This document shows positions 37,936 through 51,522 of a stretch of DNA of 64,000 nucleotides, in pieces. Made by a program: the position numbers and the translations under genes. Position 1 is the stretch's first letter. Every line of letters starts with the position of its first letter. The notes under the pieces are model-generated. The model saw only the letters and a list, made by a program, of their open reading frames with translations, did no database searches and was not told the DNA's origin. The DNA is taken from NCBI RefSeq assembly GCF_000499845.2, contig NC_023759.2:43680672-43744671 (forward strand), written 5' to 3'. The stretch comes from Phaseolus vulgaris. Taxonomy: Eukaryota > Streptophyta > Magnoliopsida > Fabales > Fabaceae.

Positions 37936-39516
37936 TATATGACAGTGCATAATTTTTTTACAGAAAGTTCTTACTTCTTGTAAAATGAAAATAGAGGAAT
38001 GGTGTGAATGAATAAGCAATTAGCACCCTTGGTCTTAATTAAAGATTTAAAAAACAGCACTTGAGTCAAGTAGCAACCAAGTCAAACTTCTGATAGCACA
38101 AACTTATTGCTTTGGTTTTCCTGTTCAAATTCTCATATTTTTCTCTGCATAGGAATGCGAATTTGGTTACAGTGGATTGATTATTTTGTGTTTATTAAGA
38201 ATGTGTTCCCACCATAGACCATTTAAATTGTTCTTTAAGATTTTGAAGTGAGACCAGACAGGAACCTCGTTTACGGTGTAATATTTTTTCCCCTGTCCTG
38301 CTGCTGATGTTCTTGTTGCAATTGAAATTTGGGAAGGAGACATTAAAGATTTTCACAAGAGTTGACAAATAGAGAGGTGTTTGAAAATCCCAAGTTCCCA
38401 ATCTGGCAATCTCACTGGAGAATTGTCAAAACTCTCAACAACCATGCATGACTTTCCAAACCCCTCCTTTTCATAACTTAGCTACTAATTTATATTTTTC
38501 CCTCATATTAGAGCCAACTTTTGGCTTATAAAATTCCTTTTCAACCTTTTCTTTGATTAAAGCGCTACCTAATAATGGCAAATAATGTCAAAATCCTAGC
38601 AATTATCAGTGCCAAATCTTGTCATCCACAATTGGATTTTGTAGCCAAATTTCTACCAACAGACATGCATGGACAACCTTGTCACAAGGTCATATCTTAG
38701 TTCTTCTTAATTTTATATAAATTCACACTAATTAATATACATACATATACACTAGTAATATTTTATTGTAAACGCTTATAAATTTAAAATAGATAGAAAA
38801 TTTTGAGTACATATATTCCCTAGCTACACATATAGAAAACTGAGGCCATGTTACAAAACTAAGAATATTCTCTGGCTTATAGTCATGAATAGCGTGCTTC
38901 ATAATTTTTAAGTCTAATCTTCTCTCAATATAAATATAAATGATCAGTGCATGTATGATCACATTTTTCTAAAGAATATAACGTTTGTGTGTTTAACAAG
39001 TTGAAGTAATCCAGATAGGGTCACATTTATATGCATGCATTTGAGTCTCTCTTTCAACTATAGTGCTTCTAGTTAGTCCCACATCTTTATCTAAAGAAAT
39101 CTCTAGGTACTACTTAGTAGTTGAGTAGTCATTTTTAAAGGTGAATGAAGAAAAAACTTTAAAATGTTTCTTTGTTTTCCCTAAGATTTGAAGCATCTTA
39201 TCATTTTTTTTTATTTACTAGATGCTATTGATTTGAAATATCTACTTTTATTGATTAATAATATTTATTATTTTATTATTTTTTCATCTACAAAATTTAA
39301 ATAAAAAGTTTATTTTCACTCAAACTAACATAATAGTTCTCTATATCCAAGTCTAATGAATATAGGTATATTTTAATTAATATAACTATATATAATATCT
39401 TATTTTCAAATCTTTTTGGACGAGAAATTTCAAAAATTTCAAAGAATTTGAAATAATTCAAATTTGATTTTTTTATTTAAATTTCCCATATTTGTAATTT
39501 GTAATTCCTTATTTAT
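37936..39516. other. Intergenic, no gene recognised
   Basis: A stretch at 38195-38460 is less AT-rich and open for 68 codons on the minus strand, but resembles nothing known. The rest is AT-rich. Confidence 0.45.
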
Positions 39517-39668
39517 ATAAATCAATTAAAATGTTAAATTCTCAATATTGATAGGGTAATTTAATTTCTGCTATATATATATATTAAATATTATAAATCA
39601 ATGAAAATGTTAAATTATTAATATAGATAGGGCAATTTAATTTCTGCTATATACATTTTAAATTTTAA
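39517..39668. repeat. 76-bp tandem duplication
   Basis: ATAAATCAATTAAAATGTTA at 39517 recurs as ATAAATCAATGAAAATGTTA at 39593; both copies continue with GATAGGG(T/C)AATTTAATTTC and TGCTATATA. Confidence 0.85.
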
Positions 39669-40550
39669 CGTGAGAGAAGACATGTAGATATGAGATATGA
39701 GAGAATATAAATAATTTTTAAAAATGAAATACCTTCTAAAATAATCCAAGGTTATGTTAATCCAAATTTGAGCATTATTTCTAATGAATATTATCAAGAA
39801 TAGTTTAGAAAATATATTTGTTCATAGAGTTAATAAAATTATATTAATTTAAATATAATTCTTAATTAATATGAAAATAAATATTTTATTATATTTGACT
39901 TGAAAGCGAAATATTAACTCATCATATTTAAGTACTATATATACTTTTTCTTATCATAGGCTTTTTTCATTCAAATCAAATAATTTTTTTAAGTGTCGTT
40001 TAATGTTATTTTTTTTAAACAAGAAATATAATAATTTTTTCCTTTAATGAAATGTATAATATTTTTCTAGTTTATTTTTTTATTTCTATACCATAATAAT
40101 TGAATATACGTAAATTAATTAAAAAGTAGGCAAAAGATAAGTGTATAAATGCAAAACAATAATTAATGTTTTGTTGAATTTTAAAAATTACAAAATAAAT
40201 AGTTGTAATTAAAAAAATAAAAAACTTTCACAAATATGAAAAGATATTATTGAGAAATCATAAACTAGTTGAATTGGACAAAACAATTATTGAAGAAAAA
40301 AAAAGAAAGAGTAACTACATACATGTGTTAAAGTTTTATTATGATGGACCGAGTTAAAGTTTTACTTATTGATAAGTAAAAAAATTTGTAGTTAAATTTC
40401 ATCTACCATAGTTTGTTGGGTTAAATAGATTGATTCATTTGAGCATATTTTGTTTTTTCAATTTATTTCATATATTTATTTATATAAATAAAGTGGATTG
40501 ACTTCACTATATCTATATCATTAGAATCAGTTGACCTATTTAACTAAATA

Positions 40551-40993
40551 CTACTAAAAAAATTGTAAAATAAAAATTAATTTTAGAGAACAAAATAATT
40601 AGTTACTATATTGATAACATTAGAGACCATTTTATAAAATAAAAAAAATATTGGTATCTAAAGTAGTTTCTATTATTAATAAAAAATTATAAAATAATTT
40701 TTAAATTGGTATCTAATCATTAGTTACTAAAGTTTTATCTGCTAATTACTTATGTTCTAAATTTGTCTCTATTAGTATTTTAGAAACTAATTTAGAATAA
40801 AAAATAGCTAAAACATTGGTAGCTAATTTATATATCAATTTAGAAACTATTTTATAAATTTTTATTGATAATAAAAATCACCTTAGATATAAATAATTTT
40901 TTATTCTTTAAAATAGTATTTAATTTAGTTAATATAATGATTAATTATTTTTTATCTCTAAATTTAGTTGTTATTTAATAATTTTTTTTAATG
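40551..40993. mobile_element. Foldback MITE, copy 2 (CACTA-like ends)
   Basis: Begins CTACTAAAAAAATTGTAAAA and ends ATAATTTTTTTTAATGA. Left arm words AAAATAATTAGTTACTATAT and ATTGGTATCTAAAG reappear inverted in the right arm as ATATAATGATTAATTATTTT and CTTAGATATAAATAAT. It would fold into a hairpin some 180-200 bp per arm. It is the most complete of the family here. Confidence 0.75.
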
Positions 40994-41720
40994 AACTAAC
41001 CACAACAACTAGTATTTATAAAGATAATAAGTAAAAATCAAAATATTATAACTTATATAATCAGAAAAAAAAACAAATTAAACATCTAAGTTATTCTAAT
41101 ATATTGAACAATAGTCTTATCTTTAAAATAAAATAAAATATTAACATATAAAATTAGAAACAACACATAATTATAATAAAAAAGTTATAAAAGATTGGTG
41201 TTAGTAAGTTATTTAACTTGATTCTAATTTGTTCAACTCACATATCAATATTTAGTGAATCGAGTTGAATTTAATTTACATTTTAAAAAATTAATTTTTT
41301 TTTAACACAAGATAGAACCCATAAAAACTGGGGTTACTGAGGGATTATTTTGACAAGTCTAAGCGAAAGGCATGAGGTAATTTGATAGTAAAGATGAATA
41401 ATTAATGTAAGTTGGTTTGAGTGTGAGAAGCAAGAAGGCATTAATTGATTAATGAAGGAAGCAGAGGAATATTCCAGGTTGTAGTGAGCTGCCTCAGCAA
41501 CGGGTCACTGAAAAAAGCAGTGATTAAAAGATCTTCATCTTACTAACATATTGAACCTTCCATACCCAAACACAATAAAGCAGATATAATGATCAAAGAG
41601 ATTTGATTAACAAAAAAGATAACACATTATTACCAACTCATTCCCTCCATTTGTCAGGATATGCAAATGCTTCTTCTTAAAGTACCTGTAACAACATATT
41701 TTTCCACCTTGCTTATCATA

Positions 41721-41764
41721 CCCTCATATGCTAATGCATATCCCCTCATATGCTAATGCATATC
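41721..41764. repeat. Perfect 22-bp tandem duplication
   Basis: CCCTCATATGCTAATGCATA followed by TC occurs twice head to tail with no mismatch. The word ATGCTAATGCAT in each unit is nearly palindromic. Confidence 0.95.
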
Positions 41765-42149
41765 GCACAAAAATCTTTTTTCTTTCTTTTTCAACTACTT
41801 CACAAACCCCATTCTTATGTATCAAAAAATCCTACATAACATATTTCATTCTCCCTAAAGTGGCGTGTCCACAACATATGCATATACATTTACCCATTAA
41901 TTTATGTGCTTTTTATCACAAGGTGAGTTGGGACATATAAAAAGTGGCCAAGCCACATGGCTCATCAGGTATCTTATTTAATTCCTGCAAGTACAGGTGT
42001 TTCATTTTAACGGATGTTTAAAATTTAAATTGCTTTATTGTTGCACATGTCTGTCCTTCTAATTTAAGGTTGTCTAATTACAAAGAATAAGGTAATGAAA
42101 ATTACAAGTTCTATTTTGTTACATGCAAGTTTGAATAGGTGAACATGAG

Positions 42150-42450
42150 AATCAAGTTTTAAATTTGAAGATGTTGACTGATACAAAACCCAGATTAATT
42201 GAGTGAGTATGTTTGGTAGAAAAGAAAAGGTTGAGGGAAGGAGAATGTTGTGTTGTAAAGTTTTGAATGAAAGGTGAAGAAGGTTAAATAGGGTGAAATC
42301 TGGGAGGAAGAAAAGGTATATATAATTGGTGGCATTGCTTGGTGAGGTGAGGGCAGAGGGACAAAATAATTTGAAGATGACAAAAGGTAGGGAAAGGGGT
42401 TGGGTGTGATCCAAGATGGCATATATAGTGGAGGTGTGAATGCATCCATA
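42150..42450 (-). promoter_or_regulatory. Leader-like pyrimidine-rich stretch on the minus strand
   Basis: On the minus strand: AATTATATATACC (about 42335), then CCTATTTAACC, then CTTCTTCACC, ACAACACAACATTCTCCTTC and a CT-rich run, like a plant core promoter plus 5' UTR. Open frames of 84 and 116 codons cross it but are low-complexity (Pro/Ser/Phe). No downstream coding exon was found. A noncoding transcript is possible. Confidence 0.2.
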
Positions 42451-45400
42451 TATTTATATCATGTGACTTGTGACTTCAACTTTATTCTACCTTCAGTGTG
42501 GAACTCTTCTTCATTTTAATCATCAAAAAATACAAATATTTTTAAAAAATTCAATCTCTTTCAATATATATCCTATGTCCTTTTATCTAAACAATCAAAT
42601 AAAATAATTATTTTTTTAATTGCATGCTTAAGAAAAAAATATTATAAATACTTAATACAAATTAATCATTGAAATCAAAACACAAAATATTTTTTTTCTG
42701 TGAATCTACTAGTGATTTTACTAACATTTTGAATAACATGACATATTTAGTATTTGTTCTGAGTAGTCTTGTTCAATTTTCATCTCAAGGCATCTCTCTT
42801 AATATACATCACTTCTCCATTATTATATCACACCAATTCTAAATTATCACCAAATCAATCCTATTTTTACTTTTAAGGAACTATAAAAAAAAACTAAAAT
42901 TTTACTACATTAATTTCTTGAAAATCATATAAAATATATAAAAAAATATTACTTTAATAAAATGTACAGTAAAAAAACTTTTGATGGGTCACATTTTCAA
43001 AATTCTTAATTTTTTATATGGAGTTCACATTCAAGTAAAAAACTATTTACCTTTTTATTTATAATTTGATTTAGTGTTATCAACATGTCAACGGTAAGTA
43101 TATATCTTAGTTTTAGTAACATTTAAAATATTCTTTTAAAGATAATTTAAAAATTACTGAAAATGAAAATATTTTTAATTTTAGTAACACTTAAAATCTC
43201 CTTTTAAAGATGCTTACTGAAATTGAAGTATTTTCATTGATTAGTGTCATTGTCGTCGTATGTTAAATAAATTATAATGAATTTCTTCATAATCATAGTC
43301 ATTATCAATGATAAATTTGTTTATATTCTTTTTCCAGTCCAGTTTTTATTTTAGGCAATAATCCAATTTTTTGTACTCTTTTATTAGTAATTCTTTTTCC
43401 CGTCATTACCATACGTGCTCAATGATAATTTTGTTCGTATTCTTTTTCTAGTAATTACAAAAATTGAATGATGATCTTTTAATGTTTTCTATTAATTGAC
43501 CATTAATGGAATGGATACAAGTTATGCTTTATAATGAGAAATTTTGTTTTAGATTGAGTTTTAGGAATATAACTCATTGATTCATGTACTCTTGTGTTCT
43601 TAAACTTGTTGTTTGAATTAATCTTAATAGAGTTCGAAAACTAGAACATTAAAATTATTTTAAAAGAAATTCAAATTATTAATATGAATTCCGAGTAGAT
43701 TATCTTATTTTTCGTTACTTTTCCAAGGTTTAGTTACTTCTTGCCAATTTCATCCTTGTTTTGCCATCTTAGATTTATTGACGTGTAAAAATGAACAAAT
43801 GTATAATACAATATTATTTATTAATTGACTTACAACACATATAATTTATTCATAACAATTAGACAAAAGCCACAATTAAGTAAAGAGTCACTCATATTTT
43901 CTTCAACCAGCCGCCATATTAAATCATGATTCTTCAAATCTGCATATACGTGGTGCAACTAAAGTTTTGATGAAAAATAAACAAATATATTAAAAGTAGT
44001 CATAAAATAATATTCCATTATCTTTATAATTATATTCTGTACATTTTAATTAAAAAACATGGTTCCTTGAATATTATCGAATTTATAGTTTTAGAATTTA
44101 AATATAAAAATGGGAAGATATTATACAGGGGATTATGCAGAGGAGATATTTAGAGACGCAATCCTTAATATGTGAAGGTGATGAATTTGAAAAGGCCATT
44201 GAAACCATCTGAGTCTGAAAGAGGGCATTTCTTTCATCTTCCTTTTGAATGTGTTGCCTATATAATTTATTCCACATCTCTTTTTACAAGTCATGTCATC
44301 ATCACACACTTGAATCACTTTATGCACGATTCATAATAATAAAGAATAGCATAGTAGCTTGAAAATGACGATCACATTCATAATTTTGCTTCATTTCCTT
44401 TCTTGCATTTAAGCAAGAGTATAGATGGTCACATAAAGGTAGGAAGGTGTAACATTACTAGCTAGCCAGCCAGCTATCTACATCATTCAATGGGGAAACA
44501 CAAGTGTGGCCCTTCAATGTGCTAGTAGACATGTGCTACCCACAAACAACCCATTAATTTGGTTAAGATTCACATCTCTCAGGATGAAATTCAGGCTTCA
44601 TCATATTTGATTATGGAATAGGGAGAGAAAGGGGTTCGTATGAAAATGATGTTTAAAACACACACAGCATAATTGATGGCAGAAATGGACAACTCTAGTA
44701 CTTTGTGTTGTTTAGCACCAGGAAATTTTGATAAGGTTGCGGCCTTGCAGGATCCTTATAATAGAGAAAGCCTTGTCTCCACACTTGGGTTTCGGAGTCA
44801 CTTTCTGATGGCAACTGAAATCAACCATAACAGATTCAAAGCATGTGAAAAGTCCACCATGGATGAAACTTAATTAAACTTTAGTTGGGGGATGTGAAAA
44901 ATGGAAAACTGTGTCACACGAAACCTAACTTTGACCCAAAAGAATTACCTCCTCACCAAAGGTTTCCCCAACAACTCAATTAGCCAAATCCTGAACCTTT
45001 TTGTTTTGTTTTTTTCTATTCTTTTCACATCATAATCATAAAATACAGCATGTTTGGTTGGTCAGAGACGAAAGAAGTTAGGCCCTTTTCTGATAGAGTA
45101 GTTAAGGAGTTACTGCATGAAGGGTTAAGATAAGAGCATATAAGAAAGTTTTCTTTTTGTTCTTTCTTTGTCAGTAACTGCAGAAACAATACATTGTAAT
45201 ATCTTTGTTTCTTGTTTTCAAATAAGAAAACGATAAAAGTAGCATCTTGGTATGAGAAAAAAGGAAAGCAGATAGTGTTGCAATTAGCCATAAAAATGAG
45301 AGATTTATTCCGAAATGTGTGAGGGGGGTTCTGAATTTTGGTGGTTTGGAGAAGAATAAACCGTGAGGGAAAGAGGAGAAATGGAAGAAGTTAGTTATAA

Positions 45401-48400
45401 AGTGGGATGGGATTGACAATTAATTGGCGGGGCCAAGATTTGAAAAGCTGAAAAGTGAAGGGTGATGGTGAGGAGGGTAAAGAAAGAAAAAGGATTGAAG
45501 AAGGTGCCATGTGCTGAACTGAATTATTGAAGCATAGGGACGTGGCCAAATAGCATCTCACGTCTAAATCTTGAAGGTGGGTGGGGAAAAGTGCCACAAT
45601 CATTTTAGACCACTTCTCACCTCAATGCTGCCTTTACAAATCAACTATGTGTAAACTCCTAACTTAACCACATCCATTTTCAACTTGAAAGAAAACAAAG
45701 AGAGTTGGAGGATGAACATTTTTTGTTTTTAGTCAACCTAGGCATCACCTTAAGTGGTCCCTACATTTTTCAACAAAACATAATCATTCTCAACCTAAAG
45801 CAATTCCCTATACATTTTTTTTTCTTATTTGAATACAAGTCACAAACAAGCTAGGTAGCCCAGTTCTTAAAAGAATCAACTAACTGAAGGATCTGGGCTT
45901 GGACAACATGCTGCATAAGCCCATTTCCTGCTGTTATTGGATATGATGTCACAAAATATATTTGAAGCAATCATGTTAAATGATCATAGGACTCACAATT
46001 ACTGTTCCATGAATACACTTCTTTTTAAGTTATAAATAATAAAAGTCAGAATTTGAGTTGAATGAATGGTACAAATGTATGGTTTTGTGGTCATAGTCTG
46101 AGGGGTAGTGAGAAGTGGGAGAATGTTCCATAATGGCTAGTCTCTGAGTTGAAACTAGAGTTGTCACAGAATGGTAGAATGGTGGATGGTAAAGAAGATC
46201 TATTTGAAACAACCTTTTTACTTTCCTGCTAATTATTCCCCTGACTACCCTCTCTTCTTCTTTTTCCCTGCACACCTTTCTTATGTCTTCAAACAAGGAA
46301 TATTGTTTCCTTTTACATCATCAAACTACCATATAACCCATCAACACTCAATATATTCCCAACAACTTCTACACTTTTATCTTCTTTTTGTCAGAAAACA
46401 ACATCATTCTTTTTAAATAATAATATTCAATTTGTAATTTTACGTGAAGAGTTCAGGTCATTAGAAGTGGTAAGCATAATTCACAATATGCTGATAAAAA
46501 AAATTGAGAATGTTCTTGAATGTAAAATAACAAAGAAAGCCCATAAAGTAAAATTTAAAGCATAATTTAATTTAAAGTGGCAAGCATAATTGACAATGTT
46601 CTTGAATGTAAATAAAAGAAGAAAGCTCAAACAAGCAAAATTTAAATTGAGCAAAGTTGTAAAATTTCACAAAAACAATAATAGTAAATTGTATTAATTG
46701 GCTCATTGTCCCTTTGTAACATTGCTGAGGATAGTAAACTGTATTTATACACACTTAATTTTATTCTTAAAAATCAAAAGTTCTGAAACTTACGTATATA
46801 CTATCATAATAAGCTAAATGCTATTATTGAAAAATAAGCCATGCTTCAATTTGATCAATTTCCAAATAACAAAAGTAGTCCATTTAAACTTCCTAAAAAG
46901 TTTTGAGATCTGTAAAAGATTGTGCCAAAGTAGAGTCTGATATAAGCCATTTTTTACCTCTATATTTTTTCTGTGAAAATTCTCCTCTATAATTCAAAAT
47001 ACAAATTATATTTTAAAAATTATAGAATTTAAAAGGTATTTTCTGAATTTGAAAATAACTTTCAAACTTTACAATTCAAAAATACTATCCAAAATCTACC
47101 ACTCAAAATACAAATTTATATTTTAGATTATATAATTCAAAATGTAAAATTTGTATTTCAAACCGTATAATATGAAATGTAAAATTTTGTAAATACAAAA
47201 TTTGGATTCCAAGACAATTTTGATATGTTTGAAAATATGGGGTGCTAGAAGAAATTATAGAAGTGAAAGAAAAATTTGCCTGATACAAATATATCAAGAA
47301 AACAAAAAAGCCCGTTACAAAAAATATATGAACCGAATTCTAGGGAGCCCATTTGAAAAACTTAGGTAGTTTATAACCTAACAAAGAACACTAAATCTAC
47401 AAAGCATTCCTTGTAGCACGTTAGATAAAAAATAATGATTTATCTGTCAAATTTTATATTTTATTTATCATTTTTATATTTACACATTTTGTTACTTACT
47501 TTTAATATTCATAAAACAGTTTTCCTTTACCTAGTGTTTGGCTTGGACTGGAAAATCTGGTATAAATTGTACAGGGTTAAGATTTTTTACTAAAATAATC
47601 AACTCATGGTGCCTTATTTAACTATCTAATTAATGTAACAATGTAATGCATTATTTTATAACATCGTGGGTTACCTTAAAGCGGAAGAACTATAGCTGAC
47701 ATATTTAAAATATTATAAAAGAAAATGTTAACATTTTTTATTAAGTATTTAATTTGTTTAGAATCAATATCATAAAATAAAATATTTTTTATTTTAGAAA
47801 TTATTATATTAAATAAATCTTTATCATAACATTAAATAATGTATATATTGACGTAAATTTTTTATACAAATTCCATTTTTCTACAATAAAATATACCAAC
47901 AATTATTTTTATCCTAAGTATATTTGTATACGTCCTATTTAAATAAATTTCTCTTAAAATACTTCTTTCCTACTATTTAAATGTTCAGATTAGTAAATTG
48001 GTTTTGTTATAAACTATAACATACATGCTAAATAAAAAGTTAGTAATAAATTATAAAAGGGTCACTACCCTTACATTGTTTATCCTAGCCACTACCATTG
48101 TTACTGTCAGTCTTGACATTCTTCATATGAATGTTGACACTCATTGTTAGATTATTTAACATTTCTTACTTATTTTTATACCAAGTTTTGCTTTTTCTGT
48201 TGATTCAAAACACGTTTTCACATTTGATGTAAGTATGAGTTCATCGTTTTTTGTTTTTTTTTTTTCATGGTGATGAATGAAGATGATTAATAATGACAGA
48301 TGTAAGATTTGGTCAGTACTACTGACTTTCCTGCAATCGTTAGGTGTTTGAAAAGAAGAAAAAAAAATGTGTTGACATGATAGTTTGAGACAACCTATTA

Positions 48401-51098
48401 AAAGTTTTTGTAGTGGTGATTTGTAAGATATAGGGTAAGTATGAATCTAAGTTAACTCAACGGAAAAGTAAAATTTAGAGAAAAATACAAACATAAAAAG
48501 TCAGAAAATATTGGACTGAATAAAAAGGTTAGAAGAAAATTTTGAAAATGGCCAAATTAAATAAAACAGACCAAATATGGAAACCTAACCTGAACTTAAA
48601 AATAAATAAATAAAATATAGTTTTTTTTCGCTGTAAATTGAAATTTATCTTCATAAAAAATTGAATAATATATAAAAAAAATGGATTAACTTATTGGTAT
48701 TTGTAGTCTTTAAATTTTTTTATCAATTTTGGTTTATATTCTGACTTTTTAAAAATTCATCTTTGTTTTTATATATCTTATAAATACCTAAAACGTATTA
48801 GTTTTATAGGAACTAAAATTTTGATTTTTAAAAAATAGTAGGGCAAATGTTAATCTAATATTTTTTCAAATATTAAAGAAATATGGATATCAAAGTTATA
48901 GAAGATCATAATACTAATTTTGTATTTTTTAATTCTTAGTTGTTTCTTTCTTTACAAATGTTAATAGTCTTTATTTTGTTTTGTCTATTATGATTCAAGT
49001 ATTTATTGATTGATTTTTTCTCTTTTTAGTTAGACCTAAAATGAATGTATTGTTGGTATATATTAAGATTATTTGTTTTGATCTCAATGGAATAATATTA
49101 GAAATATTCATTCTCATATCTTTTGTCTTCCTTTTTACTTTCTTGTTCATCTCTATTATATTTTATAATACCAGAACGTAAAGTTTGAGGAACTTAGATT
49201 CTATTTTATTTGAAAATTTATTAAAAGGCTAAAATCAACTAAAAATATTAAAAACATGTATTGAAAATTGGTAGTGTATTATATATTTCAGAGATAATAA
49301 AAAAATGTATGAAATCAAATTATAATTGTTGTTAAGAAATTAAAAATGAGAATTTTGATTAAAAAATGCATCATATTGTTACAAAATATATCTTAACTAT
49401 TGCACCCATGTATTTTTTTTTTAAATGAAAAGTGGTTTGGATTTGAAGAAGAGATGAATAAGAAGGTTGAATAGAAGTTTATTAGTAGGTAATGGGATGT
49501 TGATAATTAAAGTGTTCATTAATTGAGAATCCATGTGAACTTTTTTCTCCTTTATTCTTCCCTTAATATTTATTTTATAGAGAAAGTGATGTGAATGTGT
49601 TTTAGTATTTTTGGAGCGCGTCGTCACCGTCACAATAACTAATACTCAAAATATGAATTGGTCACTGGAAATTTAATTTCTTAGCTGCCCATTAATTATT
49701 GAAGACAACAATAGTTTTTTTGGAAAAAATACTTTTTTTAATTTTTTTTTTTAAATATGACTGTTTTTTTATATCCTCAAATATTTATTTAGTTGTTATT
49801 ATTAGAAATATATATTTTGAAGAAAAATAATTTTTTTTTATAATTTAGAGTTTTTGAAATTCTGATTTTTTTTTTGTTATGTCAATATATTGTAATGAAG
49901 AAAATTTTATATAAAGTCTAGATCTTAATCATGAAACTTCTATAATAGATATACTCTTAGTCCTCCTTAATTAACATGCTTATGTTTAATAACACTTATT
50001 TAATAGAAAGACTTTCATTCAAACATTCTTATTGTTTTAATATTTAGTATACATATAAAAATAAAGCTAAAAACTGTAATAAATGTTCTTAATTTTAATA
50101 AAATATTTATTATAAGATTTTTTTAGTTTACTCTTTTCATCTGCATCGTAAACTAATTAAAAAGTAAGTTAATGATAAGAGTATTAAAGAATAACTAATA
50201 TAGTCTTAAACTTTGAAAATAATAATTAAATAAAAATAGTAATATTTTCAAAATAAACTATATATTAGCAACCGACGGATAAAACAAGTAATGTACAATA
50301 TGAATATTGTATTATTTATTTTTATTACAATATTATATTATATTATAATAGCATAATTCAATTAATAATGTCCGTAATTAAAACTAATAATTGAGTATAC
50401 TGCTTTTAAGGTAATTTAATTACATTTTTTATTTAAATCTGAAAAATAAAATATTGATTTATTATTAAATGAAGAAATTAAAGTATTGAGAAGATTACTG
50501 ATAAAAAGAAATTAACTTTATAATAGATTAAACTATATTAACAGATTATATTTTAAATAATATATAATTTCTAAAATATTATTAATAATATTGTAACGAT
50601 TACAACTTATAAAATAAATACTTTAAAATTGTAATAACTTAAAATTTGTCTAATATCATGTTACATAATAAATTAAACAAGTTAATAATCTTATCTAGTA
50701 AATGAATTATCATAATTAACTAACTATAAAATATTGATAAATAATTTTACAGTTCAAAAAAATTAAAGATCATTAAATAAAACTACACTAAGTCTTCTAA
50801 ATGGTTTCCTTATACCTAATATTCTTTAGACGTAGCCTGTAAACTCTAATGATCTTTGGGAATTGTTCAACAATAAGAAAAGTTTCTCCTTTATTTTTTT
50901 TTAGTTTATAAATTCAATGTTTTACATTGTTGGATCTCTATTTACAACAATCATATACTAAGTAATGAGAATAAGATGTGAATTTTTTATATCACATAAT
51001 AAAATCTATAAAAGTTAAATTAAAACACAATAAAAATAACTTCTATCTCAATTATTAGTTATAGTTATATATGTAATCTCTTTTTTTATATAAAGAAG
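42451..51098. other. Gene desert between ABCB1 and the MYB gene
   Basis: Apart from the minus-strand stretch at 45290-45600, nothing supported. 44670-44875 is open for 66 codons on + and slightly GC-richer than its flanks. 46930-47280 consists of diverged words such as AATTCAAAATACAAATT, possibly another MITE. 47300-51098 is very AT-rich. Confidence 0.5.
45290..45600 (-). promoter_or_regulatory. Second leader-like pyrimidine-rich stretch on the minus strand
   Basis: On the minus strand CCCACTTTATAACTAACTTC is followed by TTCCATTTCTCCTCTTTCCC and further CT-rich sequence, again resembling a TATA box and 5' leader without a recognisable gene downstream. Low-complexity frames of 70-88 codons overlap. 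Confidence 0.2.
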
Positions 51099-51522
51099 TA
51101 CTACATAAATATGATTAAAGATAAAAAATAATTAGTTACTATATTAATTAAATTAGATATTATTTTAGAGATTATTTTTTTTTATTTAAAAAAATTTCAT
51201 TATTAATAAAAATTTATAAATTGATTTCTAAATTGGTATCTAAGTTGGCTACAAGAGTTTTAACTACTAATAATTTATATTCTAAATTAGTCTTAGTCTT
51301 TTAGATACTAATTTAAAATCTAAAATATTAGTAGCTAAAACCTTAATAGGTAATGATTAGATACTAATTTAAAGATCACTTTATATAAATTTGTATTAAT
51401 AATAGAAAGTATTTTAGATACCAATAATTTTTTTAGTCTCTAAAATGGTTTCTAACTTAGTTTAATAGTAACTAATTATTTTAATCTCTAAAATTAATTA
51501 CAATTTAATGATTTTCTTACAA
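51099..51522. mobile_element. Foldback MITE, copy 3
   Basis: Left arm GATAAAAAATAATTAGTTAC, ATTTTAGAGATTA is mirrored by the right arm TAGTCTCTAAAATGG and TAGTAACTAATTATTTTAAT. Middle words ATTGGTATCTAAG and TTAGATACTAATTTA are also inverted. It is clearly the same family as 40551. Confidence 0.75.

Noticed and set aside
42064..42449. Minus frames of 116 and 84 codons
   Set aside because: Pro/Ser/Phe-rich translation of a pyrimidine tract with no domain; kept only as a possible leader.
44133..44327. Possible small Cys-containing peptide on the minus strand
   Set aside because: Only three Cys, no signal peptide, and no spacing typical of NCR or defensin peptides.
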